A DNA stretch of 64,000 bases from Streptomyces sp. man185 (GCA_002551355.1 NTHE01000032.1:1-64000); one strand, 5' to 3'. Positions 42,095-51,156 are shown, counted from the first letter of the stretch. Translations and numbers: made by a program. Notes: generated by a model not told the origin, from the sequence alone.

Positions 42095-43036
42095 CTAGAC
42101 CGGTGGGGCGACGAAGCTGCCGCGGTCGGGGTCGTTGAAGGACTCCTTGGCGACGAGCTCGTTCATCGGGTTCGCCGTGCCCCACTGGTCGGCGACCTCG
42201 GGCTGGGAGAAGTCGTAGACGTGGGGGTGCCAGGTGTCCTCGTCGAGTTCCTCCAGTTCGGTGGTGTACTCGACGGTGTTGCCGTGGGGGTCGAGGAAGT
42301 AGGTGAACGTGTTGTCACCGGCCGTGTGCCGGCCCGGGCCCCAGATCTTGGTGAATCCGGCCCGGGTCACTCGCCCTGAGCCGCGCATGTACTCGTCGAT
42401 GCCACGCATCTCGAAGGAGATGTGGTGGAGCGATGTGTGCGGCCCCTTGGCCAGTGCCATGGAGTGGTGCTGGCTGCTGATGCGCATGAAGTGCATGACG
42501 TCGCCCATGTGGGGTGAACTGAGCGTGTCGGAGAGCCGGAAGCCGAGGTGCTGCTCGTACCAGGTCCGGGTGCGCTCCAGGTCGGGCGAGTTGAGCACGA
42601 CGTGCGACAGCTTGACCGGGATCGCCTCCTTCTCCTCGATCTTGCGGTGCCGCCGGACCTCGACCTCCGCGGAGACCTCGATGGTCCGTCCGTCGACGTC
42701 GAAGAAGCGGAAGCCGTAGCCCCCTCCAGGGGTGCTGACGGTGCCCGGCTGCGAGATCAGTTTCACGCCCGTGGACAGGAGCTGTTCGGCGAGCGTGTCG
42801 ACGTCCGCCGGAGTGGCGGCGCCGTAGGAGACGAGGTCCAGGCGCTTCTCGTCCGCCTTGCGCAGCCGGACCACGTACTGCTCCGGGCTGCCCTCGGCGG
42901 CGAGGAAGGAGATGCCGGAATCCTCGGCGACCTTGGTGAGTCCCCAGACACCGGCGTAGAAGTCGAGCTGTTTGTCGTAGTCGGGCACGGCGAGGTCCAC
43001 GTGCCGAAGGTGGGTCAGCAGGCGGCTTGTGCTCAT
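42095..43036 (-). CDS. Extradiol ring-cleavage dioxygenase (VOC family, type I)
   Basis: This 313-residue protein has two vicinal-oxygen-chelate modules, as in catechol 2,3-dioxygenases and BphC. Candidate iron ligands in the C-terminal module are His145 (KLSHVVLNSPDLERT), His204/205 (SLHHISFEMRGID) and Glu257 (PHGNTVEYTTELEEL). The first module (LRHVDLAVPDYDKQLDFYAG) keeps the fold but not the full site. It should open a catechol-type ring next to the diol. A consensus site (AGGAGG) precedes ATG 43036. Together with the flavin hydroxylase upstream it makes a second ring-opening route beside the gentisate one. Confidence 0.9.
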   Translation of the reverse strand: MSTSRLLTHLRHVDLAVPDYDKQLDFYAGVWGLTKVAEDSGISFLAAEGSPEQYVVRLRKADEKRLDLVSYGAATPADVDTLAEQLLSTGVKLISQPGTVSTPGGGYGFRFFDVDGRTIEVSAEVEVRRHRKIEEKEAIPVKLSHVVLNSPDLERTRTWYEQHLGFRLSDTLSSPHMGDVMHFMRISSQHHSMALAKGPHTSLHHISFEMRGIDEYMRGSGRVTRAGFTKIWGPGRHTAGDNTFTYFLDPHGNTVEYTTELEELDEDTWHPHVYDFSQPEVADQWGTANPMNELVAKESFNDPDRGSFVAPPV

Positions 43037-43049
43037 GCGGGTTGCCTCC

Positions 43050-44054
43050 TCAGGCGGGAGAAATGTTGAGCAGTGCGGCGGCGTTGCGGCCGCGGATGAC
43101 GTCGAGATCGGCCTCGTCCAGTCCGGCGGACCGCAGGGCGGCGACGGGGTCGGCCGCACCCATGTCGAAGGGGAAGTCGGAACCGAGCAGCACCCGGTCG
43201 GCTCCTGCGGCTCGCACCAGTGCCCGGAGCACCTGCGGGTCGTGCACCAGGGAGTCGAAGTACAGCCGCCGCAGATAGCTGCTCGGAGGCTGGGCGCAGT
43301 CGACGGACGCGTCGGTCCGGGCGCGCCAGGCGTGGTCGCTGCGCCCGATATGGGTCGGCAGGTAGCCACCGCCGTGCGCCGCGATGATCTTCAGTCCGGG
43401 ATGCCGGTCCAGGACCCCGGAGAAGATCAGGTGGGACAGGGCGACGGCGTTCTCGGTGGGCTGGCCCACGGTGTTGGACAGGTACCAATGGTCAAGACGC
43501 TCGTCGAGCGTGCATCCGAAGGGGTGCAGGAAGATGACGGCGCCCGTCTCCTCGGCACGCGTCCACAAGGAGTGGTAGGCGGGATCGGACAGTTCCCGAC
43601 CCGGGGCGTGGCTGGAGATCTCCACCCCGGCCAGGCCCTGTTCGAGGGCGTGATCCAGTGCCGCGACGGTCTGCTCGGGGTGCTGGAGGGGTACCAGGCC
43701 GAGGCCGCGGAGCCGGTCCGGTGCCTGGGCGCAGTGGGCTGCTGTGGCCTCGTTGGCGAGTCGGTAGACCTTCTCGGCCGTCGGGGCGTCGGTCCAGTAG
43801 TGGTAGTGCGAGGGTGAGGGGCTGACCAGCTGGACGTCGACGCCCTGCGCGTCCATAGCGGCCAGGCGTTCCGTCACCTCGGTCAGACGGGGCAGACGGT
43901 CGCGGACCATCGGACCGCTGACCGCGAGAGCGGCGGGACCGTTGCGCCGGGCGTCGAGCTCCTTGGACAGCGCGTACCCGGGCTGATCGACCAGGAGAGC
44001 CTCGACCTGGGGAAGCAGGACGTGGGCGTGCACGTCCACGGTGGGGGCGGTCAC
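43050..44054 (-). CDS. Amidohydrolase-2 family protein (ACMSD-like decarboxylase or hydrolase)
   Basis: This 334-residue metal-dependent TIM barrel has the N-terminal metal pair HxH (His9, His11 in TVDVHAHVLLP), a second His in VIFLHPFGC, the metal His in KIIAAHGGGYLPTHIGR, and the catalytic Asp in LLGSDFPFDMG. This set is that of amidohydrolase family 2, including ACMSD and gamma-resorcylate decarboxylase. Removal of a ring or side-chain carboxylate is the best guess; hydrolysis cannot be excluded. GTG 44054 overlaps the stop of the flavin monooxygenase (GTGA); 13 bp to the dioxygenase. Confidence 0.88.
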   Translation of the reverse strand: MTAPTVDVHAHVLLPQVEALLVDQPGYALSKELDARRNGPAALAVSGPMVRDRLPRLTEVTERLAAMDAQGVDVQLVSPSPSHYHYWTDAPTAEKVYRLANEATAAHCAQAPDRLRGLGLVPLQHPEQTVAALDHALEQGLAGVEISSHAPGRELSDPAYHSLWTRAEETGAVIFLHPFGCTLDERLDHWYLSNTVGQPTENAVALSHLIFSGVLDRHPGLKIIAAHGGGYLPTHIGRSDHAWRARTDASVDCAQPPSSYLRRLYFDSLVHDPQVLRALVRAAGADRVLLGSDFPFDMGAADPVAALRSAGLDEADLDVIRGRNAAALLNISPA

Positions 44055-45181
44055 GGCAGCTCCCTGAGCATCGTCATCGTGCGGGCCATCAGCCCCGGCA
44101 CGTCGGCGTCCCGGACGTGATCGAGCTGCCACTGGCCGATCTGGACGGACGCCTCGACGACGGGGCGAACCCTACTGATCCGCCGCTCGTAGTAGGCCTG
44201 CAGCAGTTCCCCGTCCCAGACTTCGGCCTCGGTCAGCAGTTCTGCGAGCACCCACGCGTCCTCCAGCGACAGCGCGGCGCCCTGCGCGAGGGTGGGCGGG
44301 CAGCAGTGGGCTGCGTCGCCGACGAGGACGACGCGGCCGCGGTGCCACGAACCCTCGACCAGCAGTCGGTCGAACCAGGTGTAGTTGACCTTGGACGGTT
44401 CGGTGATCGAGGCAGTGATGGCCGGCCAGGCGCCCCCGTACGTGGAGGCGATCTTCCGCATCTCCTGCGCGTACGACTCGGGCGGTATGGAGGCGCGGTC
44501 CCGGTTCCTCTCCACCACGTACGCGTACAGGGTGGTGTCACTGGTGGGGCAGTAGCCGGCGATGAAGGCCGCGCCGCCGTAGGCGAGGTCGGTGCGCTCG
44601 ACTCCGGCGGGTCTCGGGGCGGCCGCACGCCAGATGGCCATGCCGGTCGGTTCCGGCTTGTCCGTGATGCCGATCTGTGCGCGCGTGGCCGAGCCCAGTC
44701 CGTCGGCGGCGACGACCAGGTCGTAGCGGTGCTTACTGCCGTCGCTCAGGCGGACGGAGACGCCGGTGTCGTCCTGGTTCTCGATGGTGGCGGTGGTACC
44801 CAGCCGGACGGTCGCGCCGCTTGCACGGACAGCCTCGATGAGGATGTGCTGCAAACGTGGGCGCTGCATGCCCACGGTTGCCGGAAGGTCGTCGCCGCCG
44901 GTGCGCAGGTCGCGCTGGACGTGCAGGACGGTGCCGTCGGGGGCGGTGATCCCGACCGACCCGAACGCGAACCCGGAGGCCTTGACCTCCTCCCAGACGC
45001 CCAGTTCGCGCAGCACCCGCAGGGCGTTTCCCTGGAGAGTGATGCCGGATCCGGCAGTGGCGTTCCAGTCGTCCTTCGCTTCGACGAGGTCGACCTCGAT
45101 TCCGGCGCGGCGCAGCAGGATGGTGACGGTGTTGCCGGCAGCTCCGCCTCCGACGACCAGGACCTTGCGAGGTGTGCTCAT
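44051..45181 (-). CDS. FAD-dependent monooxygenase (second aromatic hydroxylase)
   Basis: This 376-residue class A flavoprotein has KVLVVGGGAAGNTVTILLRR (6-25), then an acidic end of strand 2 at VDLVEAK, the DG motif VVAADGLGSATRAQIG and GRVVLLGDAAHCC-like GRVVLVGDAAHCCPPTLAQG. GSGITLQGNALRVLRELGVW is typical of aromatic ring hydroxylases. It differs clearly from the hydroxylase at 37322, so two different ring hydroxylations are expected. The start ATG 45181 follows GGGAG at 6 bp. Coupled downstream to the amidohydrolase; 38 bp after the cyclase gene. Confidence 0.88.
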   Translation of the reverse strand: MSTPRKVLVVGGGAAGNTVTILLRRAGIEVDLVEAKDDWNATAGSGITLQGNALRVLRELGVWEEVKASGFAFGSVGITAPDGTVLHVQRDLRTGGDDLPATVGMQRPRLQHILIEAVRASGATVRLGTTATIENQDDTGVSVRLSDGSKHRYDLVVAADGLGSATRAQIGITDKPEPTGMAIWRAAAPRPAGVERTDLAYGGAAFIAGYCPTSDTTLYAYVVERNRDRASIPPESYAQEMRKIASTYGGAWPAITASITEPSKVNYTWFDRLLVEGSWHRGRVVLVGDAAHCCPPTLAQGAALSLEDAWVLAELLTEAEVWDGELLQAYYERRISRVRPVVEASVQIGQWQLDHVRDADVPGLMARTMTMLRELP

Positions 45182-45219
45182 GGGGAACTCCCTTGTTCCT
45201 CGGGCTGTGGGCCCCGGGA

Positions 45220-46176
45220 CTACTTGACGGCGACGGGGTTGACGGGTGACCCGACGGCGCCGGTGATGGGCAGGGGTGCGGCAGTGAGCCAGAACTCGTA
45301 GACGCCGTCGGCCGCGCAGTCCTCGGCGAGAGCCTCCAGGTCCCACATCTCGCCGATGAGCAGGCCGATGTGGGGGATGACGACTTGGTGCAGTGGCTGG
45401 AAGGCGTGGTCGAACTCGTTGGGCCGTACCTCGAAGCCCCAGGTGTCGGTGGCGATCGCGGCGATCTCGCTGCCGTGGAGCCAGGGCGCGGTGGTGAAGG
45501 AGAGCCCCGGGGCAGCGCCGCCGGCGTAGTCGCCCCAGCCGTCCCGGCGCACCCGGGCGAGCTGCCCGGTTCGGACGAGGACGATGTCGCCGCGGCCGAC
45601 CGTCACCGCGTGGGCTTCGGCGGCGGCCACCAGGTGCTCCTCGGTGATGGCGAACCCGTCGGGGAGTTCACCGTCCTCTCCGGCCGTCCGGCCGACGTCC
45701 AGCAGCACGGCTCGCCCGGCGATGTGTGGCGCCATGTGCTCGATGCCGGTGACCTGGTCGCCGTCGGAGGTGACGACCTGCTCGGCCGGCCGGCCGTTCC
45801 ACGCCTTCCCGTGGTCGAAGATGTGACCCAGGCCGTCCCACTGGGTGGAGCACTGCAGCGGCATCGCGATCACGTCGTCGGCGCCGCCGATGCCGTGGGG
45901 AAGTCCCTGGTTGCCCAGGGCCGCGTCCGTGCCGGTGTCGAGCATCGTGTGGACCGGATTGGTCCGCCGCCGCCAGCCCTTCTGCGGGCCGTTGATGTCG
46001 AAACGCTGGGACAGGGAGAAGCTGACGCCTCGCCGTATCAGGGCCGCGCCTTCACGGCGCTTGGCCTCGTCGAGGTAGTTCACGGTGCCGAGGCGGTCGT
46101 CCTCGCCCCAACGGCCCCAGTTGGAGCACTGCTCGGCCGCTTGAGCGACCGCGCCCGCGGGATCGGTGCGGTTCAT
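45220..46176 (-). CDS. Cyclase-family metal-dependent hydrolase
   Basis: This 318-residue protein of the cyclase/kynurenine-formamidase-like family has the metal-binding region QCSTQWDGLGHIFDHGKAWN, then GIEHMAPHIAGRAVLLDVGR, VRTGQLARVRRDGWGDYAGG, IAAIATDTWGFEVRPNEFDH and FQPLHQVVIPHIGLLIGEMW. Members hydrolyse amides, lactones or isatin-type rings in aromatic pathways. Here a lactone or cyclic amide upstream of the ring hydroxylation may be opened. ATG 46176 overlaps the upstream FAH stop (ATGA) and has GGAGGGG in front. Confidence 0.87.
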   Translation of the reverse strand: MNRTDPAGAVAQAAEQCSNWGRWGEDDRLGTVNYLDEAKRREGAALIRRGVSFSLSQRFDINGPQKGWRRRTNPVHTMLDTGTDAALGNQGLPHGIGGADDVIAMPLQCSTQWDGLGHIFDHGKAWNGRPAEQVVTSDGDQVTGIEHMAPHIAGRAVLLDVGRTAGEDGELPDGFAITEEHLVAAAEAHAVTVGRGDIVLVRTGQLARVRRDGWGDYAGGAAPGLSFTTAPWLHGSEIAAIATDTWGFEVRPNEFDHAFQPLHQVVIPHIGLLIGEMWDLEALAEDCAADGVYEFWLTAAPLPITGAVGSPVNPVAVK

Positions 46177-47171
46177 TTCCCCTCCGCGACACATCGGGTG
46201 CGCTGGGCGCCCAGTCCGGAGATGGAGGCGTCCATGACGTCGCCGTCGCGCAGCAGGCGCCCCCAATGCATGCCATTGCCGGCCGGCGACCCGGTGAGTA
46301 CAAGGTCGCCGGGGAGCAGGCGCGCGCTCTGGGAGGCGTACGCGACCATGCGCGCCACGTCGAAGATCATGTCCTTGGTGGACTCGTCCTGCATGACCTC
46401 GCCGTTCAGCTTCAAGGTGAGCTGCAGGTCGCCGGTGTCGCCGATCGATTCGGCGGGCACGATCCACGGCCCCAGGGGGGTGAACCCGGGAGCGTTCTTG
46501 CTGCGCAGCCAGTCCGTTCCGATCTGTGGCATGTCCCTGCGGAAGACGGTGGCGCGGTCAGTGAGGTCGTTGGCGATCGTGTAGCCGGCCACGTAGTCCA
46601 GCGCCTCCTGGGGGCAAACCTGGTAGGCGGGTCGGGCGATCACCGCAGCCAACTCCAGTTCCCAGTCCGGCTTTGCCGCCCACCCCGGCAGCGTGACGTC
46701 GTCGTGAGGGCCGGAGATGGAGCTGGGCAGGCCGATGAACATGTACGGAAGATCGTCGGCGGCCCGCCGGTCCATGATCTCGGCCGCTTCGGCGCGCGCC
46801 TCCTCCTCGGAGCGCCCGTCGGACGGATCGCGGTGTGCGACGTGCAGGTCGATGACGTGCTGACGGTAATTGGCACCCGACTGGAAGATCTGCCGCGGTT
46901 CCACAGGAGCGAGGACACGGAAGTCGGACAGAGGGCGGCGTGGCAGCCCCTCCTCGGCGGCGAGATCACGCAGCAGCGGGAGAGCGGTCGGCCACTGCTC
47001 CAGCAGGCCCCGCATGGTCAGCACCGGGTCGACCAGGGCCGTACGCAGGTCGAGAACCTGACTGTCGCGGTCGACAAGAGCGGGGAAGGCAGGGCCGTCA
47101 GAGGCCGAGAGGGTGCCCAGGGCGAAAGGCCCGGCAAATGAGTCAGAAGCGGATCGAGGTTTCACCGGCAT
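46173..47171 (-). CDS. FAH-family hydrolase, first gene of the aromatic operon
   Basis: This 332-residue FAH-family protein shows IFQSGANYRQHVIDLHVAHR, YMFIGLPSSISGPHDDVTLP, DWELELAAVIARPAYQVCPQ (metal Glu), GYTIANDLTDRATVFRRDMP, GFTPLGPWIV and PGDLVLTGSPAGNGM. It is one of three paralogues in the operon and less like the other two than a recent duplication would be. ATG 47171 lies only 2 bp after AGGAGG, whereas GTG two codons later is 8 bp away, so the latter may be the true start. It is the promoter-proximal gene, divergent from the LysR regulator. Confidence 0.87.
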   Translation of the reverse strand: MPVKPRSASDSFAGPFALGTLSASDGPAFPALVDRDSQVLDLRTALVDPVLTMRGLLEQWPTALPLLRDLAAEEGLPRRPLSDFRVLAPVEPRQIFQSGANYRQHVIDLHVAHRDPSDGRSEEEARAEAAEIMDRRAADDLPYMFIGLPSSISGPHDDVTLPGWAAKPDWELELAAVIARPAYQVCPQEALDYVAGYTIANDLTDRATVFRRDMPQIGTDWLRSKNAPGFTPLGPWIVPAESIGDTGDLQLTLKLNGEVMQDESTKDMIFDVARMVAYASQSARLLPGDLVLTGSPAGNGMHWGRLLRDGDVMDASISGLGAQRTRCVAEGK

Positions 47172-47229
47172 GTCCTCCTGGTTGCGGTGGGACTAATCTG
47201 GACCCGCTTCCAGCAATCAGGGAAATCGA

Positions 47230-47263
47230 TTATCTGGATTACTATCATTCACCAGACAGATAA
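47230..47263. promoter_or_regulatory. Inverted repeat, likely LysR-regulator binding region
   Basis: TTATCTG (47230-47236) and CAGATAA (47257-47263) are perfect inverted arms 20 bp apart; TCTGG and CCAGA just inside also pair. The AT-rich repeat lies in the 128-bp divergent spacer between the operon and the LysR gene, where such regulators bind. Its direct effect is inferred. Confidence 0.6.
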
Positions 47264-47299
47264 CCTCTGGTGGCACCGCACGTGAAGGGAAGCCGTACC

Positions 47300-48214
47300 G
47301 TGAATCTGGCCCGTCTCGACCTCAACCTCGTCGTGGCCCTCCGCGCCCTCCTCGAAGAACGCAACGTCACCAAGGCAGGGCAGCGTGTAGGGCTCAGCCA
47401 GCCCGCGATGAGTGCCGCGCTGGGCCGGCTGCGGCGGCACTTCGGCGACGAGCTCCTGTCCCGCGTCGGGAGCCAGTACGAACTCACCGCGCTCGGCCAG
47501 GTCCTCCTGGACCGCACCGCCACCGCGTATGACGTCATCGAACGGCTCTTCGCCAGCCAGGCAGTCTTCGACCCGTCCACGGAGACCCGCGAGTTCCGCC
47601 TCGTGGCCTCCGACTACGCCGTCGACGTCTTCGGCGTCGAACTGGCCCGCGTCATCCACGAGGAGGCCCCGGGAATCCGGCTGCGCTTCACCCGCACCCC
47701 CATCACCGTCGTCGATGACACTTCGAGTCTGCTCAGCGCCACCGACGGGCTGCTGATGCCCCACGGCGTCATCAGCGACTTCCCCGCCACCGATCTGTAC
47801 GACGACCGTTGGGTCTTCGTCGTCGCCGACGACCACCCCAGCGTCGAGGACCGGTTGACCCGCCAGGACCTTGCCCGGCTGCCCTGGGTCACCTACCAGC
47901 GCACCTATGACGCCCCCGCCGTACGCCAGCTCGGCATGCTCGGCATCGAACCGCGCGTCGAGGTCTCCGTCGACAGCTTCCACGCCCTTCCCGCCCTCGT
48001 CGCCGGGACCCGCCGCATCGCACTCGTCCAAGCCCGCCTCGCCCGCCTGCTCGCCCCTGTCGCGGCCGTACGCGTACTCGATCCTCCTTACGAGGCGGTG
48101 CCGCTGCGCGAAGCGCTGTGGTGGCACCCGGTCCACACGCATGACGCCGCCCACATCTGGCTCCGCGAGACCGCGGCCAGGGTCGGCCGACGCGTCGCCG
48201 ATGCGGAGATCTGA
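47300..48214 (+). CDS. LysR-family regulator of the aromatic operon
   Basis: This 304-residue regulator has an N-terminal winged helix MNLARLDLNLVVALRALLEE continuing NVTKAGQRVGLSQPAMSAAL (about 1-60) and a two-lobed effector domain (EFRLVASDYAVDVFGVELAR onward). It belongs to the NodD-like group with Leu-Asp-Leu-Asn at the start. GTG 47300 is preferred because homologues begin MN.LxxLDLNLL; in-frame GTGs at 47270 and 47282 are possible. It is transcribed away from the 12-gene operon across the inverted repeat at 47230-47263. An aromatic intermediate is the expected effector. Confidence 0.9.
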   Translation: MNLARLDLNLVVALRALLEERNVTKAGQRVGLSQPAMSAALGRLRRHFGDELLSRVGSQYELTALGQVLLDRTATAYDVIERLFASQAVFDPSTETREFRLVASDYAVDVFGVELARVIHEEAPGIRLRFTRTPITVVDDTSSLLSATDGLLMPHGVISDFPATDLYDDRWVFVVADDHPSVEDRLTRQDLARLPWVTYQRTYDAPAVRQLGMLGIEPRVEVSVDSFHALPALVAGTRRIALVQARLARLLAPVAAVRVLDPPYEAVPLREALWWHPVHTHDAAHIWLRETAARVGRRVADAEI

Positions 48215-48266
48215 TCCCGTCGCCTCTCACGAGTGGCCGGCAAGGCGCAAGAACGTCACTCAGACG

Positions 48267-48285
48267 CCATCCATCTGGTGGATGG
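48267..48285. terminator. Small hairpin after the LysR gene
   Basis: CCATCCA and TGGATGG form a 7-bp stem with loop TCTGG, 53 bp after the LysR stop. It may be a terminator or, with its LacI-like symmetry, an operator for the next gene. The surrounding 229-bp gap holds nothing else that I can support. Confidence 0.4.
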
Positions 48286-48443
48286 AACACATCGTGAACA
48301 CAGATGCCGCAAGGGGTGGGCAGCGCGTTCACCGGCACGCATAGTCGAGGGCACCTCCGCCCCTCGTTCCACGCCGCCCCGGCCAGACGGGCGGCAGGAC
48401 CAGGCGCAGCCCTCTCCCCCTTCGCGCGCTCTGGAGTGCCGCC

Positions 48444-49602
48444 ATGCCAGCGTCCCTCGCCCCGCCGTCATCCGACCATGCCGCAGCACCCGTCGGCCGT
48501 CTTCCAGCCGCTGTGCTCATGGCCGGCAGCTGCCTGCCCGTCCTCGGGGCGGTACTTCTTGCCCCCGTACTGCCGCGTATACAGGAGCACTTCGACCACG
48601 TCCCCGGTAGCGCGGCCCTGGTCCCTGTCGTCCTGACCGTCCCCGCGCTCGCGCTTGCCCTACTCGCCCCGTTCGCCGGCGTCATCGTCGACCGGCTCGG
48701 GCGCAAGCGGCTCCTCGTCATCGCCACGGCGTTCTACGCGGTGTTCGGAACCGCCCCGCTCTGGCTGGAGTCGCTCCACGCCATCGTCGTCAGCCGCGTA
48801 CTGGTCGGCGTCACCGAAGCGGCCATCATGACCGCCTGCACCACTCTGATCGGCGGTCTTCTTCGCCCTCGGCGGGGTGCTGGGAGCGGCTGACTGGCGT
48901 GCTCCGTTCTGGCTGTACGCGGCGGGTTTGCTCGTCGCTCCGGTGATGGCCCGCGTCTTACCGAAGCCTGCCCTCCCGCAGAAGGAACAGGGGGCATCCA
49001 CCCGGTCGGTCCAGCACCCCTTCCCGGTGCACCGCATGGCCGGGATCTGCCTTCTCACGGTCTTCGGCGCCATGGTCTTCTACACGGTCCCCGTGGAGAT
49101 GGCCTATCTCCTGGATGATCTCGGCATCGACTGCACCAGCACCATCGGTGTCGTCACCGCGGTGGCCAGCGCCGCCACCGTCCTCGGTTCCGTCATCTTC
49201 GCCCGGCTACCCCAGCACCGACGTCTCCGGCTCCCCGCACTGTTCGCCTGGTGCGCTGTCGGCTTCCTCCTCATGGGCCTGGCCGACAGCCTCCCGCTGC
49301 TGATCACCGGAGCCGTCATCAACTGCGTGGGCACCGGCATGCTTCTGCCGTCGCTGGTGACCCGCGCCATGTCCAGGCTCGGATTCGCCGACCGCGGCCG
49401 CGGCATGGGTCTCTGGACTGCCGCCTTCTTCCTCGGTCAGTTCCTCTGCCCCCTGGTCCTGTTGGCCGGCAAGGGCGCCGTAGGCACCCTTGCCGTCGCC
49501 GTCGCCGCTCTCGGTGCCGTCACCGCCATCACCGCCGCCCTGCTCCTCCCGGCAGCACGCCGGAACTCCGCGGACGCAGAAGTGACGACGGGCGACCGGT
49601 GA
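48444..49602 (+). pseudogene. MFS transporter with internal deletion
   Basis: Frame one (48444-48893) encodes helices 1-4: VLLAPVLPRIQEHF, motif A PFAGVIVDRLGRKRLLV and VLVGVTEAAIMTACTTLIG. It then runs out at LLRPRRGAGSG. Frame two resumes inside the next loop and helix (VFFALGGVLGAADWRAPFWL) and runs to 49602 with the remaining helices. Relatives have about 25 residues (RRRERYLALQ-type loop) between these parts, so about 75 bp and the frame were lost near 48855. GGAG precedes the ATG. It probably imported the aromatic substrate; now it should be inactive unless re-initiation at 48877 makes a partial protein. Confidence 0.78.
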
Positions 49603-49958
49603 GCGACGCCATCAGCCAACAGCGATGTCGACACGCTCCGGGCATGGCACCGTACGTCCACGCCGGTCGTCAGCACCCCGTGAACATCGACGTGAGCCGT
49701 TCCTTGGGCCGTCTGCTCGGTGAGCAGGCGGCCCCCAGGCATGTCCGCGGGACGTCTGCCGGCCCTCTGTACAGCATGGGCGTCAGCGGCCGCACCTCAC
49801 TGGCTGACCGAAGCACCGCAGCGGATCAACGGCTAGGGGACGGGCCCGCGTTCGCGCCGCGTGCGGAATCGCCCCGCGCCCCTGACGGCAGGTACGGCCG
49901 GCAAGGCCCGAACCGGTGCAGGGCGGTGCAGGGGGCGGCGACCTCTTGGGCGCTGCTC
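49603..49958. other. Intergenic region, convergent MFS remnant / LacI gene
   Basis: About 355 bp with no supportable gene. Open frames lack family resemblance and ribosome binding sites. No strong hairpin stands out. It separates the aromatic region from the second glycoside locus. Confidence 0.6.
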
Positions 49959-51008
49959 CTACGGGAGACTCGGTGCCGCCGTGCTGCGCCGCACCACCAG
50001 CCGCGGGGTCATCGTGGTCTGCATGGCCCGGTCACGTCGGCCTTCCACCCGCTCGATCAGCATCCGCGCGGCGGCCAGGCCCATGGTGTGCCCTGCCTGG
50101 TCGACGCTGGTCAGCTGGACAGGGGCGAGCGAGGCGATCGCGGTGTTGTTGTAGCCGACGAGCGAGATGTCCCCGGGGATCGACAGACCGAGGTCGGCGG
50201 CGGCTCGGTAGATGCCGAGGGCTGCTACGTCAGCTCCGGCCAGGATCGCGGTGGGCCGCTGCGCACCGGACAGAAGTGCGAGGCCGGCTGCGTGGCCGCC
50301 GTCGTCGGAGTAAGCGGAGTGGTGCACCCGCGCGCGGTCGGCCAGCCCGTGCCGGTCCATCGCCTGGAGGAATCCGTCGGCCAGAGCGATCTCCGGAGGT
50401 CGCCGCCAGCATCCACTCCTGCTGCCGGGCGCCGACACGAGGGCGATGTCACGGTGGCCGAGTTCGACAAGATGTTCCACCACCAACCCCGCCCCGACAT
50501 CGTCCGCGTCAATGACGGAATCGTGCACGTCAGAGCTGTCGTGGTGTCCGATGACCACGGTAGGCGTCGTTGCCGCCATGTTCAGAACCTCGGAACGCGG
50601 GGTTCCTGGAGCGATGAGGACCAGACCGTCCATCTGGCGGTCCACCATGGCACGGATGGTCCGGGACTGCTCGTCCGCACCGAAGCCTGCCGCGCCGATC
50701 AGCACCGTGTACTCGCTGTCGCTCAGCTCCTCGCGGATGCCGTCGAGGACGTCGGCGAAGAACGCGTTGCGAACGTTGTCGAGCAGGACACCGATCGTGT
50801 ACGTACGTCCTCGCATACCGCGGGCGGCCGCGTGGGGGCGGTACTCCAACTCGGCCATGGCGGCCCGGACCCGCTCCTGCATGCCCGGGCTCACGCCGTA
50901 GGCGTTACGCATGACCTTGGATACGGCGGCGGTGGACACGCCTGCATGACGGGCGACATCCGTGATCGTCACCCGCTTCGTGTCTCTGGGCGAGCTGTCC
51001 GCAGCCAC
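49959..51008 (-). CDS. LacI-family regulator of the second glycoside locus
   Basis: This 349-residue repressor has helix-turn-helix TITDVARHAGVSTAAVSKVM (14-33) with hinge AAARGMRGRTYTIGVLLDN, and a sugar-binding core: DDVGAGLVVEHLVELGHRDI, ILAGADVAALGIYRAAADLG, DISLVGYNNTAIASLAPVQL. GTG 51008 is chosen with GAGG 6 bp upstream; the 26 residues before it are unlike the family. Divergent from the CUT1 importer operon. The palindromes at 51034-51049 and 51157-51166 are its probable sites. Differs clearly from the regulator at 22847, so the two loci probably sense different ligands. Confidence 0.9.
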   Translation of the reverse strand: MAADSSPRDTKRVTITDVARHAGVSTAAVSKVMRNAYGVSPGMQERVRAAMAELEYRPHAAARGMRGRTYTIGVLLDNVRNAFFADVLDGIREELSDSEYTVLIGAAGFGADEQSRTIRAMVDRQMDGLVLIAPGTPRSEVLNMAATTPTVVIGHHDSSDVHDSVIDADDVGAGLVVEHLVELGHRDIALVSAPGSRSGCWRRPPEIALADGFLQAMDRHGLADRARVHHSAYSDDGGHAAGLALLSGAQRPTAILAGADVAALGIYRAAADLGLSIPGDISLVGYNNTAIASLAPVQLTSVDQAGHTMGLAAARMLIERVEGRRDRAMQTTMTPRLVVRRSTAAPSLP

Positions 51009-51033
51009 AAGAACCTCGTTTTCCTGACAGTTG

Positions 51034-51049
51034 GTGTAACGGTCTACAC
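51034..51049. promoter_or_regulatory. Inverted repeat near the LacI start
   Basis: GTGTAACGGTCTACAC has perfect GTGTA/TACAC arms around ACGGTC. It lies 25 bp before the LacI GTG, suggesting autoregulation and control of the divergent importer. Confidence 0.6.
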
Positions 51050-51156
51050 GCGCGGCCACAGGGGGCCAGGCCACTCGGCCACGCAAAGCCGATGTTACGC
51101 GCCTGTGTCTTGACGACGCCAGAGAGATGGCGTCATGGTGTGACCACCTCGAATGG

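Noticed and set aside
35362-47171. Secondary-metabolite (polyketide) cluster tailoring genes
   Set aside because: Flavin hydroxylases and cyclase-family proteins occur in such clusters, but there is no ketosynthase, carrier protein or acyltransferase. FAH hydrolases, CoA-transferase and ring-cleavage enzymes show catabolism.
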